A stretch of DNA of 64,000 nucleotides from JAJFIE01 sp964344255 (GCA_964344255.1 CAYFMQ010000003.1:62001-126000); one strand, 5' to 3'; counted from the first letter of the stretch, positions 25,111 to 34,804 are shown. Made by a program: numbers and translations. Notes: generated by a model not told the origin, from the sequence alone.

Positions 25111-26439
25111 TCAGCCGTTCAGTTCGTTTACCAGCCAGTTGGCGGTTCTGAGCAGACGCGCGTCGTCATTCTTGGCGCCGACGAGCTGGGTGCCGAGCGG
25201 CATGTCGTTTTCGCCCTGGAACAGGGGAATATTGAGCGCCGGAACGCCGCAGAAGGTCCAGATAGTGCAGAAACAGGGATCGCCCGTGTTCTCCAGTCCT
25301 TCAGGGGCTTCACCAATAACAGAAGGCGTGATCAGGGCGTCGTACTGGCCAAACAGGCTGGACAGGATATCGTCGAGTACTTTCTGTTGTTCGAGAGCCT
25401 GGTGATAGGCGACAGCCTTGTATTCCTGACCGCGTTCGATCTGATCGCGAAGCGTGTCGCTCAGCAGGTCTTTGCCCTTTTCGTATTCTAGAGCGTAGTT
25501 GGTCGCCAGGTCCGCTTCCATGACGACCTTGTGATGGTCGAGAACATGCTCGAAGGATTGCGAAAGCTCCACTTCCTCGACGTGATCGCCAAGCGCATCG
25601 CGCAGTTCCTCATGGGCGTCCTTGCAGGCCTGGTCGGCCCGATCCCACACCGGCGTTTTGACGAACCCGATGCTGGGCGGCACGGGCGGCTCGTCGGTCG
25701 AGACTTTCGACAGGGGCGGTTTGGCGCGCAGGGCGGTGGTCGCCGGATCGTTCGGATCGTAGCCGGCCAGGTTTTCCGTCAGCAGCGCGATGTCCTCGAT
25801 GGTGTTGGCGAAAACGCCAAGCTGGTCGAGAGGCGGGGACTGTTTCAGCACACCCGAACGCGGGATCATGCCGAATGAAGGTTTGAAGCCGTAAACGCCA
25901 CAAAAGGCGGCCGGGCGTATGACCGAGCCGTTGGTCTGGGTGCCTAAGGCGCCCGGCGCCATGTGCGATGCGACGGCGGCAGCCGAGCCGCTTGACGATC
26001 CCCCTGGCGTGCGGTTCGGATCATGAGGATTCTTTGTCTTGCCGGGTGAATAGGTGGCCAGTTCCGTTGTCACGGTCTTGCCTAGGATAATCGCACCTTC
26101 CTGGCGCAGCTTGCTCACCACCCAGGCGTCCTCGAACGGCACGCGGCCCGCATGGATGGGGGTGCCGCATTCCGTCTGCACATGGGCCGTATCGATGATA
26201 TCCTTGATGCCGATGGGAACGCCGTGGAGCGCGCCCTTGGGGCCGCTGGCCCGGCGTACGTCATCCATCATCTGGGCCTGGGCAAGGGCGTGGTCCGGAT
26301 TGAGATGGGCCCAGGCCTCGATGTCGCCATCGACGGCTTCGATATGGTCAAGGCAGGCCTTGATCAGTTCTTCGGAAGATACTTCGCCGCTGCTTACCTT
26401 TTCGACCGCCTCGCTTAGCGTCAAAGTATTGTAGGACAT
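25111..26439 (-). CDS. Amidase (amidase signature family)
   Basis: 442 aa. Hydrolyses an amide to acid and ammonia. Catalytic triad positions are visible: Lys in GVPIGIKDIID, the cis-Ser in PGGSSSGSAAAVAS, and the nucleophile Ser in TQTNGSVIRPAAFCG. It is the last gene of the TRAP-transporter transcription unit (12 nt after the small membrane protein gene), suggesting that its substrate or product is the transported solute. With the nitrile hydratase at 42.9 kb it could complete nitrile degradation; this is inference. Confidence 0.94.
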   Translation of the reverse strand: MSYNTLTLSEAVEKVSSGEVSSEELIKACLDHIEAVDGDIEAWAHLNPDHALAQAQMMDDVRRASGPKGALHGVPIGIKDIIDTAHVQTECGTPIHAGRVPFEDAWVVSKLRQEGAIILGKTVTTELATYSPGKTKNPHDPNRTPGGSSSGSAAAVASHMAPGALGTQTNGSVIRPAAFCGVYGFKPSFGMIPRSGVLKQSPPLDQLGVFANTIEDIALLTENLAGYDPNDPATTALRAKPPLSKVSTDEPPVPPSIGFVKTPVWDRADQACKDAHEELRDALGDHVEEVELSQSFEHVLDHHKVVMEADLATNYALEYEKGKDLLSDTLRDQIERGQEYKAVAYHQALEQQKVLDDILSSLFGQYDALITPSVIGEAPEGLENTGDPCFCTIWTFCGVPALNIPLFQGENDMPLGTQLVGAKNDDARLLRTANWLVNELNG

Positions 26440-26451
26440 GCCGGACGGCCT

Positions 26452-26652
26452 TTATTTCTTCTTGCGGATCGTAGTATCCCAGAGGTCATAAAAGGCCAGC
26501 GGCAGGACGGCGAAACAGATGACCCAAAACGGCAGGCCTCCCCAGAAACCGGCAAATCCGGACGAGATGCTTTCCGCCAGACCGAGAACGAAAACGGTTA
26601 CCAGCAGCGTGCCGACAACGGCGGAAATGATTTCCATCTTGTCTTTGTTCAT
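26452..26652 (-). CDS. Small two-helix membrane protein of the TRAP operon
   Basis: 66 aa, two predicted transmembrane helices (IISAVVGTLLVTVFVLGLAE and FWVICFAVLPLAFYDLW) and a basic C-terminus (TTIRKKK). The start at 26652 follows GGAG with an 11-nt gap; the longer open frame up to 26733 runs into the dctM gene. It lies between dctM and the amidase with short gaps, so it is part of the operon. Function unknown; possibly an accessory membrane subunit. Confidence 0.7.
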   Translation of the reverse strand: MNKDKMEIISAVVGTLLVTVFVLGLAESISSGFAGFWGGLPFWVICFAVLPLAFYDLWDTTIRKKK

Positions 26653-26686
26653 GACTTTAAAACTCCACTTACCGGTTTCCGCGAAT

Positions 26687-28054
26687 TTAAGGAATGTACT
26701 TGCCGAACAGGGCATCCGGCAGCCACAAAGCAATGCCCGGGAACTGATACATCAGCACCATGACGCCGATCACGATGGCGAGGTACGGCATGATGCCCCT
26801 GAAGATATCCATCAATTCGATGACGCCGCCCAACACGCCTTTCAGGTAATAGGCAGACATGGCCATAGGTGGCGTCAGAAATGAGGTCTGCAGGTTCAAC
26901 GCCACCAGCATGGCGAAGAAGTAGGGGTTCACACCGAAGGTATCCAGCATGGGCAGGAAGATCGGCACGAAGATGATCAGGATTTCCGACCACTCCAGCG
27001 GCCAGCCCAGCAGGAAGATAATAACCTGAACCAGGATCAGGAACTGCCAAGGGGCCAGGTTGAAGCCGAGGATGAAGTGTTCGATGATCTCATGCCCGCC
27101 CAGATAGGAGAACACGGAAGCGAACGTCCACGACCCCACGAACAGCCAGCACACCATGGCTGTCGCCTTGGCCGTCAGGTAGACGGAGTCCTTCAGCATG
27201 GTCCAGTTCATGGAACGGTACATAGCGGCCAGGATTAGTCCGCCCAGTGCGCCCATGGCGGCGGCTTCCGCCGGCGTCGCCAGTCCGCCCAGGATGGAGC
27301 CCAGCACCAGCATGATCAATGCGGTCAGCGGTACGAAGGAGGTGAGCAGGTTCCAGTAGACGACACGCCTGGGCGGCACGTCCTCTTCCTTCGGTTTCGG
27401 TGCGATGTTCGGGTTGATGCCGACGCGGATGATCACGTAGACGATATAGGCGCCGGCCAATATCAAGCCCGGGAACATGGCCGCCGCATAGAGACGCAAC
27501 GGCGACAGTTCGGCAATGGCCGCATAGACGATCAGCATGATCGATGGCGGAATCAGGATGCCGAGGGTTCCGCCTGCGCAAATCACGCCGGAGGCGAAAC
27601 TCTTGTCGTAATGCGCCTTGGCCATGGCCGGGAAGGCGAGCAGGCCCATGAGGGTCACAACGGCGCCGACGATACCGCTGGCCGTCGAGAACACGGCGCA
27701 GGTGATAAGCGCCGCGATGGCCATGGAGCCGGGCAGGTTGCGGGCCGCCATCTGCAGCGAATAGAACAGCTTGTTGACGATGTTGGCGCGTTCCACCACG
27801 TAGCCCATGAACAGGAACAGCGGGATAGCGACCAGGGTGTCGTTTTCCATCACCGAATAGGTATTCTGGTTCAACAGGTAGAATATCCTGTTGTTCAGGG
27901 CGTCGGCGATGGTCTGGATGCTGCCGGCGTCGTGGTAGGCGTAAAAACCGAAACCAACACCCATGGCGAGCAGCGTGAAGGCGACGGGAAAGCCGAACAG
28001 CACCAGCACGATGAAAAGGGACAACATTAAGATTGCGACTTCAGGGTTCGTCAT
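26687..28054 (-). CDS. dctM: TRAP transporter large permease (DctM)
   Basis: 455 aa, about 12 transmembrane helices. Characteristic segments: PVAFTLLAMGVGFGFYAY, IPLFLFMGYVVERANIVNKL, ASGVICAGGTLGILIPPSIM (the glycine-proline DctM signature) and TPAEAAAMGALGGL. Inner-membrane Na+-driven uptake subunit working with the DctQ and DctP proteins encoded upstream. TCCGACAGG precedes its ATG. Confidence 0.97.
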   Translation of the reverse strand: MTNPEVAILMLSLFIVLVLFGFPVAFTLLAMGVGFGFYAYHDAGSIQTIADALNNRIFYLLNQNTYSVMENDTLVAIPLFLFMGYVVERANIVNKLFYSLQMAARNLPGSMAIAALITCAVFSTASGIVGAVVTLMGLLAFPAMAKAHYDKSFASGVICAGGTLGILIPPSIMLIVYAAIAELSPLRLYAAAMFPGLILAGAYIVYVIIRVGINPNIAPKPKEEDVPPRRVVYWNLLTSFVPLTALIMLVLGSILGGLATPAEAAAMGALGGLILAAMYRSMNWTMLKDSVYLTAKATAMVCWLFVGSWTFASVFSYLGGHEIIEHFILGFNLAPWQFLILVQVIIFLLGWPLEWSEILIIFVPIFLPMLDTFGVNPYFFAMLVALNLQTSFLTPPMAMSAYYLKGVLGGVIELMDIFRGIMPYLAIVIGVMVLMYQFPGIALWLPDALFGKYIP

Positions 28055-28097
28055 CCTGTCGGATACTCCGTCTTAAACATTCATCATCATGGGTTGA

Positions 28098-28673
28098 TTA
28101 ACTGGCTTCGAACTTGGTCGCCTGACCAACCAGGATATCTTCGGTTTCCCGGGAATCCTCATGGCGTTCAAGCCAACGGTTGTTCTTCATGGCGAGGATA
28201 CAGCGCATGCACTCACCGATGCCTTGCAGCATGAAGAGGGCGCCGGCAAGCGGGATCAGGGTCTTGAAGAAATAAATCTGGATACGGGCGGGAGAGTTCC
28301 AGCTGACTTCCTCGTAACGCCAGGAATCCATGGCGATTTCCCAACCGAACCAGAACAGGGCCATCATGCCCGGGAAGAAGAAGGTAATATACAAAATAAA
28401 ATCGAGACGCGCCTGCCAGCGGGGCGACAGGAATCGGTAGATCACGTCTGCACGGACATGGGTATCCTGCGCAAGGGCATATGGCCCGGCCATCAGGAAC
28501 AGGGCGCCATACATCTGCACCATCATGTCGAAAGCCCATACCGTCGGGGCGTTCAGCACATAACGGACAAAAACTTCATAGGAAACGGACAGGGTCAGGA
28601 TAAGGATGCACCAACCGAAGGCGCGACCGACCCAGATGTTGAAGCTTTCGATAGCGTGAATAATAGATACCAC
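28098..28673 (-). CDS. dctQ: TRAP transporter small permease (DctQ)
   Basis: 191 aa, four transmembrane helices, with the DctQ landmark WGRAFGW-like segment (IWVGRAFGWCILILTLSVSY), EVFVRYVLNAPTVWAFD, and DTHVRADVIYRFLSPRWQ. Starts at GTG 28673, with GGGAG 8 nt upstream. Forms the membrane complex with DctM; about 110 nt separate it from the binding protein gene. Confidence 0.95.
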   Translation of the reverse strand: MVSIIHAIESFNIWVGRAFGWCILILTLSVSYEVFVRYVLNAPTVWAFDMMVQMYGALFLMAGPYALAQDTHVRADVIYRFLSPRWQARLDFILYITFFFPGMMALFWFGWEIAMDSWRYEEVSWNSPARIQIYFFKTLIPLAGALFMLQGIGECMRCILAMKNNRWLERHEDSRETEDILVGQATKFEAS

Positions 28674-28785
28674 TTAAATGGACTCCCAATTTGTCCGGTT
28701 TTAGCAGATATGAGAGGGACAGCCGTTCGGCTGTCCCCCCATACCAATCCAGTCTTCGGTAGATCAGAAAATAATCTGACCGTTA

Positions 28786-29913
28786 TTAACCGAAGTGATG
28801 CTTGTAAGCCAGGCCGTAGTCGGGCTGGTTCAGAAGCAGGTAGTTCATCACCTTCTTGGCGTAGTCTTTCTGCGAGGCGACAACCTTGGCGAAGAACGGA
28901 TCTTCAGCGGAAATCCGGTCAACGACGACGTCCCAGGCCTTCAACTGATCAGACATGACGGAGTCAGGCGTACGGTAGACGTTGACGCCATGATCGTTCT
29001 GCAGCGAGACGAGGTCATCGGCATAACGCAGGGTGTTGTGCCAGTAGAAGTTGGAGTTTTCAGCTTCGGAAGCGTATTCGAGAATCTTCTGTTCTTCAGA
29101 GGACAGAGAGTCGAATTTCTTCTTGTTGAAGGTAACTTCAAAGGCTTCCTGAGACTGGTGGAAGCTGGCGAGGTGATAGTGCTTGGAAACGTCCTGCATA
29201 CCGAAGTCCTTATCCGAAGTCGGATTGTTGAACTCGGCAGCATCGATCAGGCCACTCTTCATGGCGGGCTGAATTTCGCCGCCCGGCAACTGAACAACGG
29301 ACATGCCCATTTCCAGAAGAACGTCGGCAGCCAGGCCAACGGTACGGTACTTCAGACCGTTCATCTGAGATGAGTCTTTGATTTCTTCCTTGAACCAACC
29401 CATCGGCTGAGCCGGCATCGGGCTGTTGAAGAAGCTGACTAGGTTCAGGCCGAGGCTTTCCATCAGTTCATTGAAGAGCTCCATGCCGCCACCATAGTGG
29501 ATCCAGCCGAGCAGTTCCTGGGCGGACCAGCCGAAGCAGGGGCCGGTGCCGAAGAGCGAGGCAGCTTTGGATTTGGAGTACCAGTAGGCAGGCACGTAGT
29601 GAGCGCCGTCGAGAACGCCACGGTGTACGGCGTCCTGCATCTGAGACGTTTTAACGACGGAGTTAACGGACAGCAATTCGATCTGCAGAGTCTTGCCGGC
29701 CATCTCGTTAACGCGTTTTACGTAGTTGTTGGCATTTTCAAGGAAAATACCGCCGCCCCAGGCAGCCTGAACTTTCAGGACCGTGGCGGCTTTGGCGATG
29801 TGAGGAGCCGCAACGGCGCCGGCAGCGGCCGCACCTGCAACGGCCGTGCCGCGCAGGAACTTACGACGTGATACATCGTCTTTTTTCACAGACGTTGTGG
29901 TTTTCTTTGACAT
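28786..29913 (-). CDS. dctP: TRAP solute-binding protein, TAT-exported (TakP-like)
   Basis: 375 aa. A twin-arginine signal (SRRKFLRGTAVAGAAAAGA) leads to the periplasm. The mature protein fits the DctP family: MNGLKYRTVGLAADVLLEMG contains the substrate Arg (YRTVG), and SGLIDAAEFNNPTSDKDFGM follows. GTGPCFGWSAQELLGWIHYGGG is like the TakP subgroup that binds 2-oxo and hydroxy acids. Substrate remains inference. First gene of the operon dctP-dctQ-dctM-small membrane protein-amidase; a 12-bp palindrome upstream may control it. Confidence 0.95.
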   Translation of the reverse strand: MSKKTTTSVKKDDVSRRKFLRGTAVAGAAAAGAVAAPHIAKAATVLKVQAAWGGGIFLENANNYVKRVNEMAGKTLQIELLSVNSVVKTSQMQDAVHRGVLDGAHYVPAYWYSKSKAASLFGTGPCFGWSAQELLGWIHYGGGMELFNELMESLGLNLVSFFNSPMPAQPMGWFKEEIKDSSQMNGLKYRTVGLAADVLLEMGMSVVQLPGGEIQPAMKSGLIDAAEFNNPTSDKDFGMQDVSKHYHLASFHQSQEAFEVTFNKKKFDSLSSEEQKILEYASEAENSNFYWHNTLRYADDLVSLQNDHGVNVYRTPDSVMSDQLKAWDVVVDRISAEDPFFAKVVASQKDYAKKVMNYLLLNQPDYGLAYKHHFG

Positions 29914-30175
29914 TAAAAGGTCTCCCTTAAGATAGGAACTTCCCGGTTATCCCGTCCCAGACCGGGCTTTAAATTTGAGAAACGTCCTCTAGATCGTGAA
30001 GTCGATCTTATCATCGGGCATTCCGACGGGTTGTTGAGATGAGCATGAAGACTTACATACTTCCCTCTGTGGCATACCATGGCTTTCTCAGCCGGAATTT
30101 TCAAGTCAGAACAACGAAAAATCACTTTTTTGTGTGGATTAAACCACCAAATTTAGATACATGCCGTTGATTTTA

Positions 30176-30202
30176 AAAATATTTTAGTCACTAAAATATT
30201 TT
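30176..30202. promoter_or_regulatory. 12-bp AT-rich palindrome upstream of the TRAP operon
   Basis: AAAATATTTTAG (30176-30187), TCA, CTAAAATATTTT (30191-30202): a perfect inverted repeat 260 nt upstream of dctP in the 398-bp non-coding stretch 29914-30311. A good operator candidate for a dimeric regulator. I see no other gene in that stretch; it is AT-rich throughout. Confidence 0.55.
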
Positions 30203-30311
30203 AGAATCTTCAAGAATTTTAGCGCATTTTCCCTAATTTTTTTATGGGATTGGATTTTCCGGGTGACGGAATCCACGTAATAGGCATCTATCCAAGGTTA
30301 ACGACACAACG

Positions 30312-31289
30312 TTACGCAACGCGGTCGCCAGGTTCTTTGCCGGCAAAAAAGGCATCGAGATTGCCGATGGCGCGATACCCCATGGCGTCGCGTGTCTCCT
30401 TGTTGGCGCTGCCGATATGGGGGAGCAGAAAGGTGTTGGGTAGTTGGGCGATTTCACGATTGCCGCCCGGCTCGGTTTTGTAGACATCAAGACCTGCGGC
30501 GGCGATCTTGCCGGATGTGAGCGCCTGTGCGAGGGCGTCCTCGTCAACCAGGGCGCCGCGTGCCGTGTTCACGACAATGGCCCCATCGGGCAGCAGGGCG
30601 ATGCGCTCGGCCGACAACAGGTTGGTGGTTTCGGGCGTCGCCGGACAATTGAGCGACAGGATCTGGCTAACGGCAAGCACGCTCTCGATTGAATCGTGAT
30701 AGACCGCTCCCTGTTCCAGGTCTTCCGGCAGGCGGCTCCGGTTGTAGTAATGGATTTCCATATCGAACCCACGGGCGCGTTTGGCGACCGTCTGTCCGAC
30801 CCGGCCCATGCCAATGATGCCCAGTCTCTTGCCCGTTACGGAATGACCGACCATGAAAGCAGGGCTCCAGTCCTTCCAGGAACCATCCCGCATCATGCGT
30901 TCACCCTCGCCGGCGCGGCGCGCCGCGCCCAGCATAAGTAGAATGGCGATTTCCGCCGTTGCATCGCTCAACACATCCGGTGTGTTGGTAACGACGATGC
31001 CCCGTTTCCTGAATGCTTCAAGATTGCAGTGATCCACGCCGACGGAGAAATTGGCGACGATCCTCACGCTTTCAGGCAAGCCATCGACGACCTCTGGCGT
31101 GAAGTGTTCCGTATGGCAGGGCAGGATGGCGTCGGCGCCCTGGGCCCTTTCAATCAACTCATCTGCCGAGTAAAGGACGTCGTCAGGATTAAGCCGGACC
31201 TCATAATTCTCCGCCAATCGGTCTTCCACGGCATCCGGGAGTTTCCGCGTAACGAGAACGATGGGCTTATCTGAGTGACTGTCTGGCAT
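30312..31289 (-). CDS. D-2-hydroxyacid dehydrogenase (glyoxylate/hydroxypyruvate reductase type)
   Basis: 325 aa. NAD(P)-binding GMGRVGQTVAKRARG; catalytic Arg in NTARGALVDEDALAQAL, Glu in the later acid region and His in LPHIGSANKETRDAM. The N-terminal catalytic domain with FSVGVDHCNLEAFRKRG is typical of GyaR/GhrA-type enzymes reducing glyoxylate or hydroxypyruvate. AAAGGA lies 7 nt before the ATG. It is divergent from the malyl-CoA lyase gene, a functional match, since the lyase releases glyoxylate. Same strand as the TRAP operon but 400 bp apart. Confidence 0.92.
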   Translation of the reverse strand: MPDSHSDKPIVLVTRKLPDAVEDRLAENYEVRLNPDDVLYSADELIERAQGADAILPCHTEHFTPEVVDGLPESVRIVANFSVGVDHCNLEAFRKRGIVVTNTPDVLSDATAEIAILLMLGAARRAGEGERMMRDGSWKDWSPAFMVGHSVTGKRLGIIGMGRVGQTVAKRARGFDMEIHYYNRSRLPEDLEQGAVYHDSIESVLAVSQILSLNCPATPETTNLLSAERIALLPDGAIVVNTARGALVDEDALAQALTSGKIAAAGLDVYKTEPGGNREIAQLPNTFLLPHIGSANKETRDAMGYRAIGNLDAFFAGKEPGDRVA

Positions 31290-31431
31290 GATCGGTCCTT
31301 TGAAATCTCTGGAAGGCGATCCCCCTCAATCGCGAGGCAAAGGTGTTAGCATCTCAACCGGGGCATGTTCAATGCGCAATAACCTCAAAATTGGTCGTTT
31401 GCAGGGTTGAAACCAGTGCGGATTTACCTCA

Positions 31432-31446
31432 TTGTGCACTGCACAA
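31432..31446. promoter_or_regulatory. Palindromic operator candidate between reductase and malyl-CoA lyase genes
   Basis: TTGTGCA-C-TGCACAA, a perfect 7-bp inverted repeat in the 248-bp divergent region, about 90 nt before the lyase ATG. The TGCA-rich core resembles sites of regulators that control short-chain carbon metabolism; which one is unknown. Confidence 0.5.
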
Positions 31447-31537
31447 GCGCAAAGCGTTCATGGGGAGATACCTTCATTGGCGGCAACATGAGGTGAGCGC
31501 TTCTCTCGCGTAAAAGTTTTTTGAACAGGAGTTTAGG

Positions 31538-32518
31538 ATGAGTTTTACCATTGTCGAGCAGGCACCCGCCCGTCTGAATCGCTCTGAACTGGCCGTACCC
31601 GGGTCCAATCCGACGTTTATGGAAAAGGCTTCACAGGGCAGCGCCGATGTCGTTTTCCTGGACCTGGAAGATGCCGTAGCGCCCGATGACAAGGTTCAGG
31701 CCCGAAAGAACATCATCGAAGCGTTGAACGACCTGGACTGGTCCGGCAAGACCGTATCGGTGCGGATCAACGGTCTCGATACCCACTATATGTACCGTGA
31801 CGTTGTCGATGTGCTCGAACAGGCCGGCCAGAACCTGGACCTGATCATGATTCCCAAGGTCGGAACGGCGGCTGACGTCTATGCGCTGGACATGATGTGC
31901 ACGCAGATCGAAGACGGCATGAAACTGAACAAGCGGATCGGGTTCGAGCTGATTATCGAAACCGCGCTGGGCATGGCGAACCTGTTTGAAATCGCTTCTT
32001 CCTCAAATCGTCTTGAGTCCCTGCATTTTGGCGTTGCCGACTATGCGGCCTCGACGAAGGCGCGGACCACGGTTATCGGCGGACCGAACCGGGATTATCA
32101 CGTGTTGACCGATCCGGATGATGAAGGCAACCGTGACATCCACTGGGGCGACATGTGGCATTATCCCATCGCCAAGCTGGTCGTTGCGGCGCGCGCCAAC
32201 GGCCTGCGTCCGATTGACGGTCCGTTCGGCGATTTTTCCGATCCCGATGGTTATGCCGCCCAGGCCAAACGCGCATCGACTCTCGGCTGTGAAGGCAAAT
32301 GGGCCATTCACCCCAGCCAGGTCGAACTCGCCAATGAACTGTACAGCCCGAGCGAGGAAGAAGTCACCAAGGCCAAGCGTATCCTTGAAGCCATGGAAGA
32401 GGCTCAACGCGAAGGCAAGGGGGCTGTTGCCCTTGATGGACGCTTGATCGATATTGCTTCCATCCGTCAGGCCGAGGTTCTGGTTGAAAAGGCCGCACAG
32501 ATCGCGGGCGCTTCCTGA
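31538..32518 (+). CDS. mcl1: Malyl-CoA/beta-methylmalyl-CoA lyase (HpcH/CitE family)
   Basis: 326 aa. Cleaves malyl-CoA to acetyl-CoA and glyoxylate (and methylmalyl-CoA to propionyl-CoA and glyoxylate). RSELAVPGSNPTFMEKASQG, DVVFLDLEDAVAPDDK, VSVRINGLDTHYMYRDV and LIIETALGMANLFEIA are the family landmarks with metal-binding Glu/Asp. LHFGVADYAASTKARTTVIG is typical of the alphaproteobacterial Mcl1. Works in the ethylmalonyl-CoA or serine-cycle type of carbon assimilation. GGAG precedes the ATG; a strong terminator follows, so it is monocistronic. Confidence 0.95.
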   Translation: MSFTIVEQAPARLNRSELAVPGSNPTFMEKASQGSADVVFLDLEDAVAPDDKVQARKNIIEALNDLDWSGKTVSVRINGLDTHYMYRDVVDVLEQAGQNLDLIMIPKVGTAADVYALDMMCTQIEDGMKLNKRIGFELIIETALGMANLFEIASSSNRLESLHFGVADYAASTKARTTVIGGPNRDYHVLTDPDDEGNRDIHWGDMWHYPIAKLVVAARANGLRPIDGPFGDFSDPDGYAAQAKRASTLGCEGKWAIHPSQVELANELYSPSEEEVTKAKRILEAMEEAQREGKGAVALDGRLIDIASIRQAEVLVEKAAQIAGAS

Positions 32519-32543
32519 AGCCTGCCTGTAAACTGACGCTTAC

Positions 32544-32587
32544 AAACCGGGCGCAGGATTTGTTTTACATCCTGTGCTCGGTTTTTT
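32544..32587 (+). terminator. Rho-independent terminator after malyl-CoA lyase
   Basis: Left arm 32544-32559 and right arm 32569-32584 pair over 16 nt with a few mismatches; the loop is about 9 nt and a T-run follows. Confidence 0.85.
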
Positions 32588-32628
32588 ATGCGGTTTTCAT
32601 GGAAAAATATGGATAACAGGTGGCTTGG

Positions 32629-34725
32629 TTATTCCGCTGCATTAGCGGACTGGGTCCGCAGCAGGTCTTCGAATTCCCCCGTTGATAGCGGCTTGCCGTA
32701 GAAGTACCCCTGGGCTCTGTCGCAATTTTCGGACTGGATGAATTCCCGTTGTTCATCATCCTCGATACCCTCGGCGATAACTTCGAGGTCAAGGGAATGG
32801 GCCATGTTGATGATTGAGGAAACAATGGAACGGGCGTCATTGCCTGTTTCCGTATCCGAAATAAAAGACTTATCAACCTTCAAAACCGAAACCGGCAGCC
32901 GGCGCAGATAGGCCAGCGATGAATATCCGGTTCCAAAATCGTCGATCGAGAAGCGAATACCCTTTTTCGACAAACGTTCAAGCAGTGTCACTGTCTGTTC
33001 GATTTCCTGCATGAAGATGGATTCCGTTACTTCCATTTCCACGCATTTCGGATCAATGCCGGTGTCCCTGATCAATTTGTCAACACGGGTTTCCAGGTCC
33101 GTATGCTGTAATTCGCGCACAGACAGGTTAACCGCGACATCGATACTGGGCAGCCCCTTTTCGATCAGTTCCTTCTGGAAATGGCATGCTGCGCGCATGA
33201 TCCAGTCATCGATCTCGTCAATAATACCCAACTGTTCGGCCAGGGGGATAAAGACAACGGGTGATACCATGCCGCGGTCGGCATTGTTCCAGCGTGCAAG
33301 GGCTTCAAAGCCGCAGATATTTCCGTTCTCGACTCTGACAACGGGTTGGCAATGCAGAACCAGTTCGTTCTTGGAAATGGCGCGTCGTAAATCCGCCTCC
33401 ATATGCAGGCGGTCAAGGGCCAACTGGTGCATTTCAGCATCGAAAATCTGAACGGTCCCGGGGGCGCCCGTCTTGGCGCGTTCAAGCGCGATCCCGGCAT
33501 CGCGCAAGACATCTTCCTGGTTCTGGTAACGGTCGCTACCGTGGGCGATACCCATGGATACGGTTGAGTAGACCTCCTGGCCGTTGATCGAGAAGGGTTG
33601 GGAAAGAATGTTTTTGAGCTCTTCCGCTAGACGAGACACTACTGCCGGTGTTTCCGCAAATTCCAGCAACAGCGCGTATTCTGCGGCTTCAAACCGGCTG
33701 ACGGTGATGTTTTCCGGGGATATGCCTGTTATGAAATCATCGGAATCCATCAGTTGCATGATTCTTTTGGCCGTTGCGGTCAGAAACTCTTCGGTTGCGA
33801 CCGGGCCCAAGCTGGCGCTGACCTTGGCATGAGCGTTCATTTGCAGGACAACTAAGGCAAAATTGAATTCCTTGGCCCGCTGGCTGTAATTGATCGTACG
33901 TTCAAGACGGTTCGAGAAGATGATCCTGCTCGGCAGGCCTGTCAGGGGATCCGATGTTTTGTCATCCGTTACATCGGTAATCGATCCGGCAAACCTGACT
34001 GCCCGGCCATCCCCATTGAAAACGGCGACGCCTCTGGTGAGGATCCAGATATAATTGCCGTCCTTGCTGAGCATGCGGCATTCCAACTGGCAGTTATCCG
34101 TCTTTCCGCTGAGATGGTTGTCGATGGCGGATTTAAGATTATCCAGCTCGTCAGGGTGGACGTGGGAAAACCAATCCTCCTTGGTGTTGCCGAAATCTTC
34201 AGGGCCGTAACCCAGGATTTCCTTCCAGCGGTCCGAAAAGAAAATATGACCGGTTTCCAGATCCCAGTCCCATAAGCCGTCACTGGTACCTTTCATGGCG
34301 AGGTTCAGGCGCTCTTCACTGACCCTGAGATTGTTGTTCATCCGGGTAACGGTCAGGTGGGTTTCAATGCGGGCGACGGCGACGGCAAGATCGATCGGCT
34401 TCGTCACATAATCGTTGGCGCCTTCGTTCAGGGCCCGGACGATATCGGAACTTTCGCCACGGGCCGTCGCCATAATAATCGGAAGATCAAGGGAGGACTT
34501 TTTCTTGCGAACGACTTCAAGAACGCCATAGCCGTCCAGGTCCGGCATCATGACATCGAGCAAAACCAAGTCGACAGGTTCGTTCTCAATAATCCGGATC
34601 GCATCGTGACCGCCTTCAGCGAGGATGACATCATAATTCTGTATCGTCAGTTGCTGTTCCAGCAATTGACGGTTTAATGCGTTGTCATCAACAACCAGAA
34701 TTCGGGCTTTAGATTCCTCTGTCAA
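32629..34725 (-). CDS. REC-PAS-GGDEF-EAL cyclic-di-GMP phosphodiesterase candidate
   Basis: 698 aa. Order: receiver domain (1-125; phospho-Asp in LVLLDVMMPDLDGYG, Lys in YVTKPIDLA), PAS (about 135-260; NLAMKGTSDGLWDWDLETG), GGDEF-like (about 265-420; SDPLTGLPSRIIF) and EAL (about 440-690). The GGDEF active loop is degenerate (SRFEAAEYALLL), so cyclase activity is unlikely. The EAL has its catalytic residues: GFEALARW, VAVNLSVREL, EVTES, IDDFGTGYSS, KVDKSF and EGIE. It should therefore hydrolyse c-di-GMP under control of a sensor kinase not present here. Confidence 0.94.
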   Translation of the reverse strand: MTEESKARILVVDDNALNRQLLEQQLTIQNYDVILAEGGHDAIRIIENEPVDLVLLDVMMPDLDGYGVLEVVRKKKSSLDLPIIMATARGESSDIVRALNEGANDYVTKPIDLAVAVARIETHLTVTRMNNNLRVSEERLNLAMKGTSDGLWDWDLETGHIFFSDRWKEILGYGPEDFGNTKEDWFSHVHPDELDNLKSAIDNHLSGKTDNCQLECRMLSKDGNYIWILTRGVAVFNGDGRAVRFAGSITDVTDDKTSDPLTGLPSRIIFSNRLERTINYSQRAKEFNFALVVLQMNAHAKVSASLGPVATEEFLTATAKRIMQLMDSDDFITGISPENITVSRFEAAEYALLLEFAETPAVVSRLAEELKNILSQPFSINGQEVYSTVSMGIAHGSDRYQNQEDVLRDAGIALERAKTGAPGTVQIFDAEMHQLALDRLHMEADLRRAISKNELVLHCQPVVRVENGNICGFEALARWNNADRGMVSPVVFIPLAEQLGIIDEIDDWIMRAACHFQKELIEKGLPSIDVAVNLSVRELQHTDLETRVDKLIRDTGIDPKCVEMEVTESIFMQEIEQTVTLLERLSKKGIRFSIDDFGTGYSSLAYLRRLPVSVLKVDKSFISDTETGNDARSIVSSIINMAHSLDLEVIAEGIEDDEQREFIQSENCDRAQGYFYGKPLSTGEFEDLLRTQSANAAE

Positions 34726-34804
34726 TACTCACCCCAGACACCGTAGGATTTTCATCTGATTAGATAAAATCTTTGCTGTATTCTATGCGGTATATTAACC
34801 GTAT

